Notes: a model not told the origin generated them from the letters alone. A stretch of DNA of 64,000 bases from Haematobia irritans (GCF_050003625.1 NC_134398.1:79640003-79704002); one strand, 5' to 3'. Shown: positions 35,791 to 47,115, numbered from the stretch's first letter. Numbers and translations are program-made.

Positions 35791-36288
35791 AATATTGAGT
35801 TTCCCTTATCAAAAGCAAAACGTTAAGGATTTCGATTTTAGATATCGATTGTAAGCACCAAGTACATGTAAAGTTCGATATTAATCTCTTCCTTTGTGTA
35901 ATCGGAAAAACTTCAAAAAAAGTAACTGCGATCGTGTGTTCTGTGAAAATGGTCCCGAAAATAATTTACAAACAACAAATTAGAGATTCTTGGATGCAGC
36001 AGAAAAAATGTAAAGATTGGGTAGCAAAGGATGCCTCAGACGAAACAAAGGCTTTCTGTACATACTGAAAATGCAGTATTAATGCTAAAATTTTTGATTT
36101 AAGAACTCATGCAAAGACTAAAAACATAAAAGTCGGGCAAATTGTTTTGTTCAAAGCAACAAGTTAAATTTTGTACCAACGTTAACCAAATCAGCCGAGC
36201 AAGAGGCAGCTCTTTGTTTATTTGTTGCAGAGTGTGGCAACACTGACCGGTAATCGATAGCATTAGTTACCGTGACGTGACTGATCAC

Positions 36289-37152
36289 CAGTGCTGCCGC
36301 TACTACTTCAATCGAAGTATTTTGCTTCATTTTCACAAAATTTACTTCGTCACTCCTTCTTCCAAAAATCTGCTTCACTTTTTGTTCTGCTTCAAATTTT
36401 TAAATTTTTCCCCATATTACCTAATTGTTTTTCCTATTCCTTTAATTATGATGAACATAGCGGTTTTAATCATTGAATTATTAACCGATGTAGACCAATT
36501 TTTGCATAGTTGTTAGAGACCATATACTTACACCATGTACCAAATTTCAGCAGGAAATTTGGTTCTCTTAGAGGCTCCGCAAGCCAAATCGGGGGATCAG
36601 TCTATATGGGGGCTATATATAATTATGGACCGATGTGGACCGATTTTTGCATGGCTGTTAGAGATCATATGCTGAAACCATGTACCAAATTTCAGCTGGA
36701 TCGGATGAAATTTGCTTCTCTTAGAGTCCCCGCAAGCCAAATTTGGGGGTCCGTTTATATGGGGGCTATACGTAAAAGTGGACCGATATGGCCCATTTGC
36801 AATACCATCCGACCTACATCAATAACAACTACTTGTGCCAAGTTTCAAGTCCATAGCTTCTTTCGTTCGGAAGTTAGCGTGATTTCAACAGACGGACGGA
36901 CGGACATGCTCAGATCGACTCAGAATTTCACCACGACCCAGAATATATATACTTTATGGGGTCTTAGAGCAATATTTCGATGTGTTACAAACGGAATGAC
37001 AAAGTTAATATACCCCATCCTATGGTGGAGGGTATAATAAAATGAATTCTATTGTTTTGTTTTCAAAAATGTATGCTACTTCAATTTTATTCAATCTACT
37101 CCACTTTTTTCCAAAATCTACTTCACTCAATTTTTCACTAGCGGCAGCACTG
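36289..37152. mobile_element. hAT-type MITE in the 5' LTR (864 bp)
   Basis: Ends CAGTGCTGCCGCTA and inverted TAGCGGCAGCACTG, with perfect 8-bp CTGATCAC on both sides (36281-36288, 37153-37160). The 3' LTR gives the empty site (a single CTGATCAC). Subterminal parts repeat 'tacttca'/'tgaagta' phrases. A family-beta fragment is nested inside. Confidence 0.92.
36480..37035 (-). mobile_element. DINE/Helentron-like family beta, truncated copy 2
   Basis: Minus strand: begins ATACCCTCCACCATAGGATG at 37035, with the GTCC stretch and about three array units. The 3' half including the hairpin is missing. Third nesting level: inside the hAT MITE, inside the LTR. Confidence 0.7.
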
Positions 37153-37329
37153 CTGATCACGACTGGCGATAATATCGAATATATGTAATACATAGGATTT
37201 TCTAGTGAAAAAGAATAGAGTTTAAGTTTGGGCTAAAACCCAATCTTGTGTTATTTCAATTGGGTTATTACATTGGCGACGAGTGATAAATTTGATTGCA
37301 ACACCAAAAGTCGAAGATCTAGCGATACA

Positions 37330-38089
37330 GCACAAACTGCATTAATTTGCAAAGGGCTGGTGGTCACTGTTACGACATGAGTGGGAGAAGTGGTTGAGAT
37401 CATTTAATTTTTACCTGGCTGCTGAAGAGATTACTGATGATGAGAAAAAGAGAAACAAACTTTTACACTTAGGAGGATCCCAATTGCAAGAAGTAGTTTT
37501 TAATATTCCTGGAGCGTTAGTCGAAAAAGAGATGAAAAAGGACAAATAAAAACTTACGACGTGCTGGTTGAGAAACTAAATGAATATTTCTCTCCAAGAC
37601 GAAACACAACTTTTGAGTGTACAACTACGACGTGCTGGTTGAGAAACTAAATGAATATTTCTCTCCAAGACGAAACACAACTTTTGAGCGGCATCTATTC
37701 CGTAACATAATACCAACAGGTGGTGAGAACTTTAACAAATGTTTGATGCGGCTGCGACAACAAGTGGCCAAATGTTCATTTGGAAGCACCAAAGAAGAAA
37801 TTGAAGAAATTTCAATAAAGGATAAATTAATAGATTCGTGGGCTCCGCTGGATTTGAAAAAAGATTATTGGAGAAAGAAATGAGTATGTCTGAAGTTATA
37901 GATGCTTGCCAAGTGTACGAGCAGATTAACAAAAACTCACGTAGCTTATTATGTCATGCTGAAAACGATGGTGTTAACAAAATCTTCGAAAAAGGTAATA
38001 CCCAATTAAATACAGCCAAGAAGACAAAATGTAATAAGTACTCTCTGGTAGGACATTTTGCTTTAAAATGCAGAACTAAGAAAAGTTAA
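37330..38089 (+). pseudogene. gypsy gag, broken
   Basis: An N-terminal stretch without a good start (EWEKWLRSFNFYLAAEEI, about 37380-37440) is typical of Gags of this lineage. A local tandem duplication of about 72 bp follows (37554-37690). The next frame contains 'RRNTTFERHLFRN'. A frame change near 37850 leads to a C-terminal knuckle, CNKYSLVGHFALKC. These proteins form the virus-like particle and bind RNA. Confidence 0.75.
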
Positions 38090-38199
38090 CGACAATTACA
38101 ATGAGCCTTACAAGAAGAGTCGTAATAGTACAAATGTTAGATGCATACAAGAAGAGGGAGAAAAAGGTAAGAACCTCGAGATTAGGCAATATGGGGGTT

Positions 38200-38580
38200 T
38201 TAAAATCGGGGATGATGGCTCGAACGAGGAAAACATATGCTGTACTATTGGGGGGAAGGACATTGTCATGGTCATCGATTTTGGCTGTAAATTCAATCTT
38301 ATAAGCGAAAAGGATTGGGGTATTTTGCAAAATTCAGCTGCCGCTATCTGATATGCACGTTCTCATTCCACAAATACATTTGAAGCCTATGCGGCTAACT
38401 ATCCATTGGAAGTTATTGTGATGTTTGATGCCCCAGTACGTGTTGGCAATGGGAATGAAATAGTAGATTCATTCTATGTTATTAGAAATGAGAACCAATC
38501 TCTATTGGGAAGGGAAACTGCTCTTCACCTCAAAATACTGAAGCTTGGATTGGATGTTAATCATATTCAAGGAAAATAAC
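38200..38580 (+). pseudogene. gypsy protease region
   Basis: 'VIDFGCKFNLISEKDW' is a retropepsin active-site block in which the usual D-S/T-G reads D-F-G. In-frame TGA follows near 38350. The tail 'SLLGRETALHLKIL' is the conserved glycine-containing C-terminal block. A short direct repeat 'actacaaacgccctttc' lies at 38579 and 38606. Confidence 0.7.
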
Positions 38581-38619
38581 TACAAACGCCCTTTCAAGGA
38601 AAAGAACTACAAACGCCCT

Positions 38620-39360
38620 TTCCTTTACTCGGAATTAAAGTATCACTATTCATAGACCCTACCGTGAGACCGGTTCAACAGCCAGTACGTCGAGTTCCAG
38701 TGGCCCTCGAAGTTGCCAATAAAATTGACGAGGCATTGCAACTTGATATTATTGAACCTGTTGTAGGACCTAGTAAATGGATTTCTCTTATAGTTATAGC
38801 GTTTAGAGGAAATGATGATATTCGTCTTTGTATAGATATGAAATGCGCCAATCGGGCTATTCTTCGTGAAAATTACCCATTGCCTACATTTGAATCATTT
38901 ATGAGTAAACTGAAATCGGCAAGTCTTTTCGAGATTAGATCTCAAATCTGCATACCATCAGCTAGAATTGGACGAATCAAGTCGTGAAATCACGACCTTT
39001 GTGACACATAAAATAAAGGTCCGTACAGGTACAAACGATTGTTGTTTGGGGTAAACTCCGCTCCCGATTTTTTTTTTTTAATTATGGAAGGGATGCTTTC
39101 GACTTGCCCGAATGCTTTGAATTACATTGATGATATTATCGTCTTTGGGAACTGCGACAAAGATCACAACATAGCTTAACAGTCTGTCCCGGACATTTTA
39201 AAGAAAAATAATGTTACCTTGAACCAAGAAAAATGTGTATGAAAAACTAAGAAGCTAATGTTCTTGGGGCACGTACTTTCTGCAGACGGATTCACTGAAA
39301 GTAATACTAGATTTTCGAGCCCCTGAGTCGAAAGAGGTGCGCAGTTTCCTAGGCCTAGTT
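38620..39360 (+). pseudogene. gypsy reverse transcriptase
   Basis: 38664-38987 encodes the N-terminal half: LDIIEPVVGPSKWISLIV, then DIRLCIDMKCANRAI and YPLPTFE. After several shifts the catalytic NYIDDIIVFG appears at about 39119-39150, followed by KLMFLGHVLSADGF. The fingers-palm order is normal, but the part between is damaged and shortened. Confidence 0.85.
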
Positions 39361-39842
39361 ACATACTGTGGCATTAGGAGCTGTGCTGCTACAATTTAAT
39401 AATGATGAACCGCGCGGGAGCCACCGTGGTGTAATGGTTAGCATGCCCACCTTGCATACACAAGGTCGTGGGTTCGATTCCTGCTTCGACCGAACACCAA
39501 AAAGTTTTTCAGCGGTGGATTATCCCACCTCAGTAATGCTGGTGGCATTTCTGAGGGTTTCAAAACTTCTCTAAGTGGTTTCACTGCAATGTGGAGCGCC
39601 GTTCGGACTCGGCTATAAAAAGGAGGTCCCTTGTCATTAAGCTTAACATGGAATCGGGCAGCACTCAGTGATAAGAGAGAAGTTCACCAATGTGGTATCA
39701 CAATGTACTGAATAGTCTAAGTGAGCCTGATACATCGGGCTGCCACCTAACCTAACCGCGCATTAACTCATTTGCTAGTAAAAGCTTATCATCCACGGAG
39801 AAGTGATATTCCCAAACTGAAAAAGGGAGTCTAGCTTTTGTG
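39360..39842 (+). pseudogene. gypsy RNase H region, split by a SINE
   Basis: 'ALGAVLLQFNNDEPR' before the SINE and 'SFASKSLSSTEK' after it join in frame when the SINE and one AACCGCGC are removed. An in-frame TGA follows (about 39803) before 'YSQTEKGSLAFVW'. Confidence 0.8.
39416..39757 (+). mobile_element. tRNA-derived SINE, complete copy in RNase H
   Basis: Same family as 8175-8514, with A box TGGTGTAATGG and B box GGTTCGATTCC. The 8-bp AACCGCGC occurs before (39408-39415) and after (39754-39761, overlapping the CCTAACC tail). Younger than the gypsy insertion. Confidence 0.9.
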
Positions 39843-41156
39843 TGGGTGGTTGAGAGATTCTATTATTATTTAGCTGGATTAGAATTTGAACTAGTTACCG
39901 ACCACAAGTCTTTGGAAAGTATCTTCAAACCGACTTCGAGACCACCCGCAAGAATTGAGAGATGGCTTCTTAGACTACGGGCTTTTAAGTTCAAAGTAAT
40001 CTATCGATCAGGAAAGGAAAATATAGCGGACTCAATATCAAGACTTTGTAAACTTTGTGCAACTTGCGAAGAGTCAATTTTTCACGTGTTGGAAAACACA
40101 GTTCCTTCTGCATTGGACATTTCGACAATAAGAAACAACAAATCCATTTTTCGCCTTGAATTGCCAGCTATTGGTCCAATTTTGTTGAGAGGAAGTCGTA
40201 TCGTAATTCCGGAAACATTAAGGCCAAAGGTGTTGGATCTGGCTCATGAGGGTTACCCTGGTCAGTCAGCAATGAAACGTCGTCTTCGTTCAAAGGGTTG
40301 GTGGCGCCTAATAGACAGGGAGACAGAAAACTTCGTTAAGGCTTGTCATGATTGTCTTCTGGTGTCACAACCAAATAATCCAACGCCAATGCAGAGGCAT
40401 CCATTTCCAAATGGGCCCTGGCAATGTTTGGCCACTGATCTCATTGGACCTCTGCCTAATGGTGGATATGTTCTAGTTTTAATTGATTACTACTCACAGT
40501 ATCAAGAAGTAGTTTTCTTGAAGCGGATAACTTCGGATGTTATAATCAAAGCTAAGAAAGAAATATTCGCAAAGCTTGGTATACCGAAATCAATTAGAAC
40601 CGACAACGGGAGACAATATGCTAGCGAGGAATTCAAATGCGTTTGTGCAGAAAACAACATATCGTTAATCAGAACACCTCTTTATTGGCCTCAAGCCAAT
40701 GGTGAAGTAGAAAATATGAACAGATCGTTAGTAAACCTATTAAAAATAGCGGCAGCAAATAAGACCGATTACAAGGAGGATATCCAAAAGTTTTTAATTA
40801 TGTACAACGTCACTCCACATGGAACAAAAGGCGCAGCCCCTAGTGAACTAATGTTTAACCGGCGTATTCGTGATAAAATACCAGGAATTGAGGAAATAAC
40901 TGAAGAGGTAATTGACTCTGCTGCTAGAGACAATGACTTAATCTTAAAACATAGAGGGAAGGAACGAGCTGATGCGAAGAGAAATGCAAAGGACGCTACT
41001 ATACAAGTAGGAGACATGGTTTTATTAAAGAATGTTATATTTACTAATAAGCTCACTCCAAATTTTAACAAAACGATCTACGAAGTTGTTGAGAGAAAGG
41101 GGAGTGTAGTTAAAGTGGTTGGAGGTGGACGAACCTTTTCAAGAAATATAAAGTGA
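39840..41156 (+). CDS. gypsy RNase H end plus integrase, open frame
   Basis: 438 codons. Residues 1-70 are the end of RNase H (LVTDHKSLESIF, SGKENIADSISR). The integrase follows: a zinc-binding region with H136, C169 and C172 but Tyr139 where a second His is expected; catalytic D200 (ATDLIGP), D255 (RTDNGRQY) and E291, spaced D-x35-E; then a C-terminal region with VGDMVLLKN. It inserts retrotransposon cDNA into chromosomes. The frame is intact over 1.3 kb, but it is only the downstream part of a polyprotein whose upstream parts are broken, so it is not expected to act alone. Confidence 0.9.
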   Translation: MWVVERFYYYLAGLEFELVTDHKSLESIFKPTSRPPARIERWLLRLRAFKFKVIYRSGKENIADSISRLCKLCATCEESIFHVLENTVPSALDISTIRNNKSIFRLELPAIGPILLRGSRIVIPETLRPKVLDLAHEGYPGQSAMKRRLRSKGWWRLIDRETENFVKACHDCLLVSQPNNPTPMQRHPFPNGPWQCLATDLIGPLPNGGYVLVLIDYYSQYQEVVFLKRITSDVIIKAKKEIFAKLGIPKSIRTDNGRQYASEEFKCVCAENNISLIRTPLYWPQANGEVENMNRSLVNLLKIAAANKTDYKEDIQKFLIMYNVTPHGTKGAAPSELMFNRRIRDKIPGIEEITEEVIDSAARDNDLILKHRGKERADAKRNAKDATIQVGDMVLLKNVIFTNKLTPNFNKTIYEVVERKGSVVKVVGGGRTFSRNIK

Positions 41157-41356
41157 AAAAGATTCCAGAAGTGCCACTCGAGGAAGGCTCAACAGATCAA
41201 CAACATCCTCAATTGCCTCCTGTTATTACAGAAGCGGACTCCAATTCATCAGCCGTTGACAACCAACCGCCCGCTTTTGGAACACATACCTCCAGTGGAA
41301 CTGACGTGCCTCCAGATAAGGACCATTGAAGCTGAAGCTGACAAAGGTGGAAGGGA

Positions 41357-41524
41357 TGTGGCAACACTGACCGGTAATCGATAACATTAGTTACCGTGAC
41401 ATGACTGATCACGACTGGCGGTAATATCGAATATATGTAATACATAGGATTTTCTAGTGAACAAGAATAAAGTTTAAGTTTGGGCTAAAAACCAATCTTG
41501 TGTTATTTCAATTGGGTTATTACA
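41357..41524 (+). repeat. 3' LTR (168 bp, intact)
   Basis: Starts TGTGGCAACACTG, ends GGGTTATTACA. Followed by target duplication CAGAG and then by the continuation of the hAT-like exon. Confidence 0.92.
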
Positions 41525-42008
41525 CAGAGCATACCTCAATTGGAACCATTGACCATTTGACAAAATTGTGTATTCAAAATTTCTACAAATCGGACTCAGC
41601 TGAAGTGATAAAAATGCAGAGAACGAAATGTGCCAACATTATTAGAAATGTTTTATCGCCTCACTTCAACGAAGATTTGCGCAATGACATTGGAAAAAGT
41701 ACATTTAGTATTATGCTGGATGAGTCAACAGACATAAGTGTAACAAAACTTCTTGGTAAGGGAAATAACTACTACTTCAACAAAATAGTAATTCATTTTC
41801 TTTGAACGCATTGTGATCAATTATTTTTCAGTGGAACGAGTTAAAATCACATCAAATTTTTTAGGTGTAGTTCAACTAGACAGTGGAGATGCTGTTGGCA
41901 TCGTAAATGCATTACTAGAAGAGTTAAACAACTGGAAATTAGACCCAAAAAACTTAATCGGCATCGTAACAGACAATGCAAGTGGTAAGTTTAGTTCCTC
42001 TTTTTTAA

Positions 42009-42237
42009 TCCTTATATTATGTTTGGGGTCATTAGATGACCCATATGGTATTTTTGATCAGCGTATTTCTTACTGATGGAATATAATTAAAAGTTCTTAC
42101 TACTCAGCAAAAATTCAGTACATGTCAACAATTCATGCACTGACTAGTAAGAACTTTTATTTATATTCCAGCAGTAAGAAATACGGTGATGAAAAAAACC
42201 ATTTTGGTCATCAAATGACCCCAACATAATATAAGGG
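42009..42237. mobile_element. piggyBac-type MITE (229 bp, TTAA target)
   Basis: Two arms of about 95 bp are near-perfect inverted copies (YCCTTATATTATG, GGGTCAT..GATGACC). TTAA flanks both ends (42005-42008, 42238-42241). The empty site 'tacttattaataaagagg' is at about 59660-59680 in another copy of the same DNA. Confidence 0.88.
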
Positions 42238-42282
42238 TTAATAAGTAGTCCAAGAGGAGTTGACGGACACCTTCAAATATAA

Positions 42283-42416
42283 AAGCGGGCATTTAGTTCG
42301 AGTTTTGCAGCTAAAACAATTGAAAAAGTTTATTTTCTTTAAAATGAATTATGAAAGAAAAGTGAAAGGCAAAACAGGGTCATTTTAGAGCGATAATGTC
42401 AACTTAATACCGGCTT
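42283..42416. mobile_element. Harbinger-type MITE (134 bp)
   Basis: Ends AAGCGGGCATTTAGTTCGAG and inverted ..TTAATACCGGCTT, flanked by TAA (42280-42282, 42417-42419). A related, shortened copy lies on the other strand near 59520-59625. Confidence 0.65.
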
Positions 42417-42455
42417 TAAAGGTAAAAATGAAATTAAAAATTTAAATTAAAGGTA

Positions 42456-45400
42456 ACAAGTAAGGAAAGTCTAAAGTCGGGCGGGGCCGACTATATTATA
42501 CCCTGCAACACTTTGTAGATCTAAATTTTCGATACCATATCACATGCGTCAAATGTGTTGGGGGCTATATATAAAGGTTTGTCCCAAATACATACATTTA
42601 AATATCACTCGATCTGGACAGAATTTGATAGACTTCTACAAATCTATAGACTCAAAATTTAAGTCGGCTAATGCACTAGGGTGGAACACAATATTAGTAA
42701 AAAAATATGTGAAACATTTAAATCTGAAGCAATTTTAAGGAAACTTCGCAAAAGTTTATTTATGATTTATCGCTCGACATATATGCATTAGGAGTTTAGG
42801 AAAATTAGAGTCATTTTTACAACTTTTGGACTAAGCAGTGGCGATTTTACAAGGAAAATGTTGGTATTTTGACCATTTTTGTCGAAATCAGAAAAACATA
42901 TATATGGGAGCTATATCTAAATCTGAACCGATTTCAACCAAATTTGGCACGCATAGCAAAAATGCTAATTCTACTCTCTGTGCAAAATTTCAACTAAATC
43001 GGAGTTAAACATTGGCCTCTGTGGTCATATGAGTGTAAATCGGGCGAAAGCTATATATGGGAGATATATCCCAATCTGAACCGATTTCAACCAAATTTGG
43101 CACGCATAGTTACAATGCTAATTCTACTAGCTGTGCAAAATTTCAACTAAATCGGAGTTAAAAATTGGCCTCTGTGGTCATATGAGTGTAAATCGGGCGA
43201 AAGCTATATATGGGAGATATATCCAAATCTGAACCGATTTCAACCAAATTTGGCACGCATAGCTACAATGCTAATTCTACTCTCTATGCAAAATTTCAAC
43301 TAAATCGGAGTTAAAAATTGGCCTCTTTGGGCAAATGAGTGTAAATCGGGCGAAAGCTATATATGGGAGGTATATCCAAATCTGAACCGATTTCAACCAA
43401 ATTTGGCACGCATAGCTACAATGCTAATTCTACTCCCGATGCAAAATTTCAACTAAATCGGACCAAAAAATTGGCCTCTGTGGGCAAATGAGTGTAAATC
43501 GGGCGAAAGCTATATATGGCAGATATATCCAAATCTGAACCGATTTTAACCAAATTTGGCACGCATAGCTACAATGCTAATTCTACTCCCTATGCAAAAT
43601 TTCAACTAAATCGGAGCAAAAAATTGGCCTCTGTGGGCAAATGAGTGTGAACCGATTTCAACCAAATGTGGCACGCATAGTTACAATGCTAATTCTACTC
43701 CCTGTGCAAAGTTTCAACTAAATCGGAGTTAAAAATTGGCCTCTGTGGTCATATGAGTGTAAATCGGGCGAAAGCTATATATGGGAGATATATCCAAATC
43801 TGAACCGATTTCAACCAAATTTGGCGCGCGTAGTTACAATGCTAATTCTACTTCCTGTGCAAAATTTCAACTAAATCGGAGTTAAAAATTGGCCTCTGTG
43901 GTCATATGAGTGTAAATCGGGCGAAAGCTATATATGGGAGATATATCTAAATCTGAACCGATTTCAACCAAATTTGGCACGCATGGCTACAATGCTAATT
44001 CTACTCCCTGTGCAAAATTCAACTAAATCGGAGTTAAAAATTGGCCTCTGTGGTCATATGAGTGTAAATCGGGCGAAAGCTATATATGGGAGATATATCC
44101 AAATCTGAACCGATTTCAACCAAATTTGGCACGCACAGTTACAATGCTAATTCTACTCCCTATGCAAAATTTCAACTAAATCGGAGCAAAAAATTGGCTT
44201 CTGTGGGAAAATGAGTGTAAATCGGGCGAAAGCTATATATGGGAGCTATATCTAAATCTGAACCGATTTGGCTGATATTTTGCAAGTTTTTCGAGACCCA
44301 TAAAATATTTGGATGTACGGAATTTGAGGAAGATCGGTTGATATACACGCCAATTATGACCAGATCGGTGAAAAATATATATTGCAGCTATATCTAAATC
44401 TGAACAGATTTTTTCCAAAATCAATAGGGATCGTCTTTGAGCCGAAACAGAACCCTATACCAAATTTTAGGACAATCGGACTAAAACTGCGAGCTGTACT
44501 TTGAACACAAAAATACATCAACAGACAGACAGACAGACGGACATACAGACAGACGGACATCGCTTAATCGACTCAGAATTTAATTCTAAGACGATCGGTA
44601 TACTAAACGATGGGTCTCAGACTTTTCCTTCTTGGTGTTACATACAAATGCACAAACTTATTATACCCTGTACCACAGTAGTGGTGAAGGGTATAAATAT
44701 GTGAAACATTTAAATCTGAAGCAATTTTAAGGAAACTTCGCAAAAGTTTATTTATGATTTATCGCTCGACATATATGCATTAGGAGTTTAGGAAAATTAG
44801 AGTCATTTTTACAACTTTTGGACTAAGCAGTGGCGATTTTACAAGGAAAATGTTGGTATTTTGACCATTTTTGTCGAAATCAGAAAAACATATATATGGG
44901 AGCTATATCTAAATCTTAACCGATTTCAACCAAATTTGGCACGCATAGCAACAATGCTAATTCTACTCTCTGTGCAAAATTTCAACTAAATCGGAGTTAA
45001 ACATTGGCCTCTGTGGTCATATGAGTGTAAATCGGACGAAAGCTATATATGGGAGATATATCCCAATCTGAACCGATTTCAACCAAATTTGGCACGCATA
45101 GGTACAATGGTAATTCTACTCGCTGTGCAAAATTTCAACTAAATCGGAGTTAAAAATTGGCCTCTGTGGTCATATGAGTGTAAATCGGGCGAAAGCTATA
45201 TATGGGAGATATATCCAAATCTGAACCGATTTCAACCAAATTTGGCACGCATAGCTACAATGCTAATTCTACTCCCGATGCAAAATTTCAACTAAATCGG
45301 ACCAAAAAATTGGCCTCTGTGGGCAAATGAGTGTAAATCGGGCGAAAGCTATATATGGGAGATATATCCAAATCCGAACCGATTTCAACCAAATTTGGCA

Positions 45401-45801
45401 TGCATAGCTACAATGCTAATTCTACTCCCTATGCAAAATTTCAACTAAATCGGAGCAAAAAATTGGCCTCTGTGGGCAAATGAGTGTAAATCGGGCGAAA
45501 GCTATATATGGGAGCTATATCTAAATCTGAACCGATTTGGCTGATATTTTGCAAGTTTTTCGAGACTCATAAAATATTCGGATGTACGGAATTTGAGGAA
45601 GATCGGTTGATATACACGCCAATTATGACCAGATCGGTGAAAAATATATATGGCAGCTATATCTAAATCTGAACCGATTTTTTCCAAAATCAATAGGGAT
45701 CGTCTTTGAGCCGAAACAGGACCCTATACCATATTTTAGGACAATCGGACTAAAACTGCGAGCTGTACTTTGCACACAAAAATACATCAACAGACAGACA
45801 G

Positions 45802-45839
<38 letters not shown>

Positions 45840-46941
45840 GGACATCGCTAAATCGACTCAGAATTTAATTCTAAGACGATCGGTATACTAAACGATGGGT
45901 CTCAGACTTTTCCTTCTTGGCGTTACATACAAATGCACAAACTTATTATACCCTGTACCACAGTAGTGGTGAAGGGTATAAATATGGGAAACATTTAAAT
46001 CTGAAGCAGTTTTAAGCAAATTTCGCAAAAGTTTATTTATGATTTATCGCTCGATATATATGCATTAGAAGTTTAGGAAAATTAGAGTCATTTTTACAAC
46101 TTTTCGACTAAGCAGTGGCGATTTTACAAGGAAAATGTTGTTATTTTGACCATTTTTGTCGAAATCAGAAAAATATATATATGGGAGCTATATCTAAATC
46201 TGAACCGATTTCAACCAAATTTGGCACGCATAGCTACAATGCTAATTCTACTCCCTGTGCAAAATTTCAACTAAATCGGAGTTAAAAATTGGCCTCTACG
46301 GTCATATGAGTGTAAATCGGGCGAAAGCTATATATGGGAGATATATCTAAATCTGAACCGATTTCAACCAAATTTGGCACGCATAGGTACAATGGTAATT
46401 CTACTCGCTGTGCAAAATTTCAACTAAATCGGAGTTAAAAATTGGCCTCTGTGGTCATATGAGTGTAAATCGGGCGAAAGCTATATATGGGAGATATATC
46501 CAAATCTGAACCGATTTCAACCAAATTTGGCACGCATAGCTACAATGCTAATTCTACTCCCTATGCAAAATTTCAACTAAATCGGAGCAAAAAATTGGCC
46601 TCTGTGGGCAAATGAGTGTAAATCGGGCGAAAGCTATATATGGGAGCTATATCTAAATCTGAACCGATTAGGCTGATATTTTGCAAGTTTTTCGAGACTC
46701 ATAAAATATTCGGATGTACGGAATTTGAGGAAGATCGGTTGATATACACGCCAATTATGACCAGATCGGTGAAAAATATATATGGCAGCTATATCTAAAT
46801 CTGAACCGATTTTTTCCAAAATCAATAGGGATCGTCTTTGAGCCGAAACAGGACCCTGTACCAAATTTTAGGACAATCGGACTAAAACTGCGAGCTGTAC
46901 TTTGCACACAAAAATACATCAACAGACAGACAGACGGACAG

Positions 46942-46976
<35 letters not shown>

Positions 46977-47115
46977 GACATCGCTAAATCGACTCAGAAT
47001 TTAATTCTAAGACGATCGGTATACTAAACGATGGGTCCCAGACTTTTCCTTCTTGGCGTTACATACAAATGCACAAACTTATTATACCCTGTACCACAGT
47101 AGTGGTGAAGGGTAT
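42456..47115 (-). mobile_element. DINE/Helentron-like family alpha, copy 2, with higher-order repeats (4.7 kb)
   Basis: Minus strand: ATACCCTTCACCACTACTG at 47115; hairpin AGTCGGCCCCGCCCGACT and terminal TTACTTGT at 42456. The inside has two repeat levels. A roughly 158-bp unit ('accgatttcaaccaaatttgg', 'aaatcggagttaaaaattgg', 'gggcgaaagctatatatggg') is repeated many times. A large unit ending in (GACA)n plus 'ccacagtagtggtgaagggtata' occurs three times: about 42710-44690, 44691-45975 and 45976-47111. No genes; frames here are array artefacts. Confidence 0.75.
44515..46985. repeat. GACA/GACG microsatellites within family alpha
   Basis: Three loci, about 44518-44560, 45789-45843 and 46921-46981, one at the same place in each large unit, with different lengths (shortest first). 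Variable length suggests replication slippage after the duplication. Confidence 0.8.

Larger units (their letters stand above)
36233..37272 (+). repeat. 5' LTR, interrupted (36233-36288 plus 37161-37272)
   Basis: The two pieces sum to 168 bp and align with the 3' LTR after removing the hAT MITE and one copy of its 8-bp target duplication. Confidence 0.9.
36233..41524 (+). mobile_element. Ty3/gypsy LTR retrotransposon, flanked by CAGAG
   Basis: 168-bp LTRs (TGTGGCAAC...TTATTACA) differ at 6 positions (about 3.6%). 5-bp CAGAG lies at 36228-36232 and 41525-41529. The 5' LTR is split by a hAT MITE. A primer-binding-like TGGCGACGAGTG follows the 5' LTR, and a polypurine AAGGTGGAAGGGA precedes the 3' LTR. 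Order gag-protease-RT-RNase H-integrase is the gypsy order; closest in style to the Mag/K02A2.6-type lineage (inference). No env. Several stops and shifts inactivate it. Confidence 0.9.
35949..41984 (+). pseudogene. hAT-like (BED-finger) transposase gene with introns, split by a gypsy element
   Basis: Exon 1 starts MVPKIIYKQQIRDSWMQQK (35949) and continues with a BED-type finger; the second finger cysteine is replaced by TGA at about 36067, and a one-base loss near 36126 shifts the frame. It runs to 36232, where the LTR element interrupts, and resumes at 41530 in frame (..LCLFVAE | HTSIGTIDHL..). Conserved hAT blocks follow: MLDESTDIS with the first catalytic Asp, then a 76-bp intron (41756-41831, gtaagg..ttcag), then exon 2 to 41984 with GIVTDNASG, and a further gtaag donor. 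The C-terminal exons are not found. Either a hAT transposon gene or a domesticated copy; now a pseudogene. Confidence 0.75.

Noticed and set aside
42544..46864. Repeated frames with 'SDLDIAAIYIFHRSGHN'
   Set aside because: Translation of the family alpha array; identical fragments in each unit, no start or domain logic.
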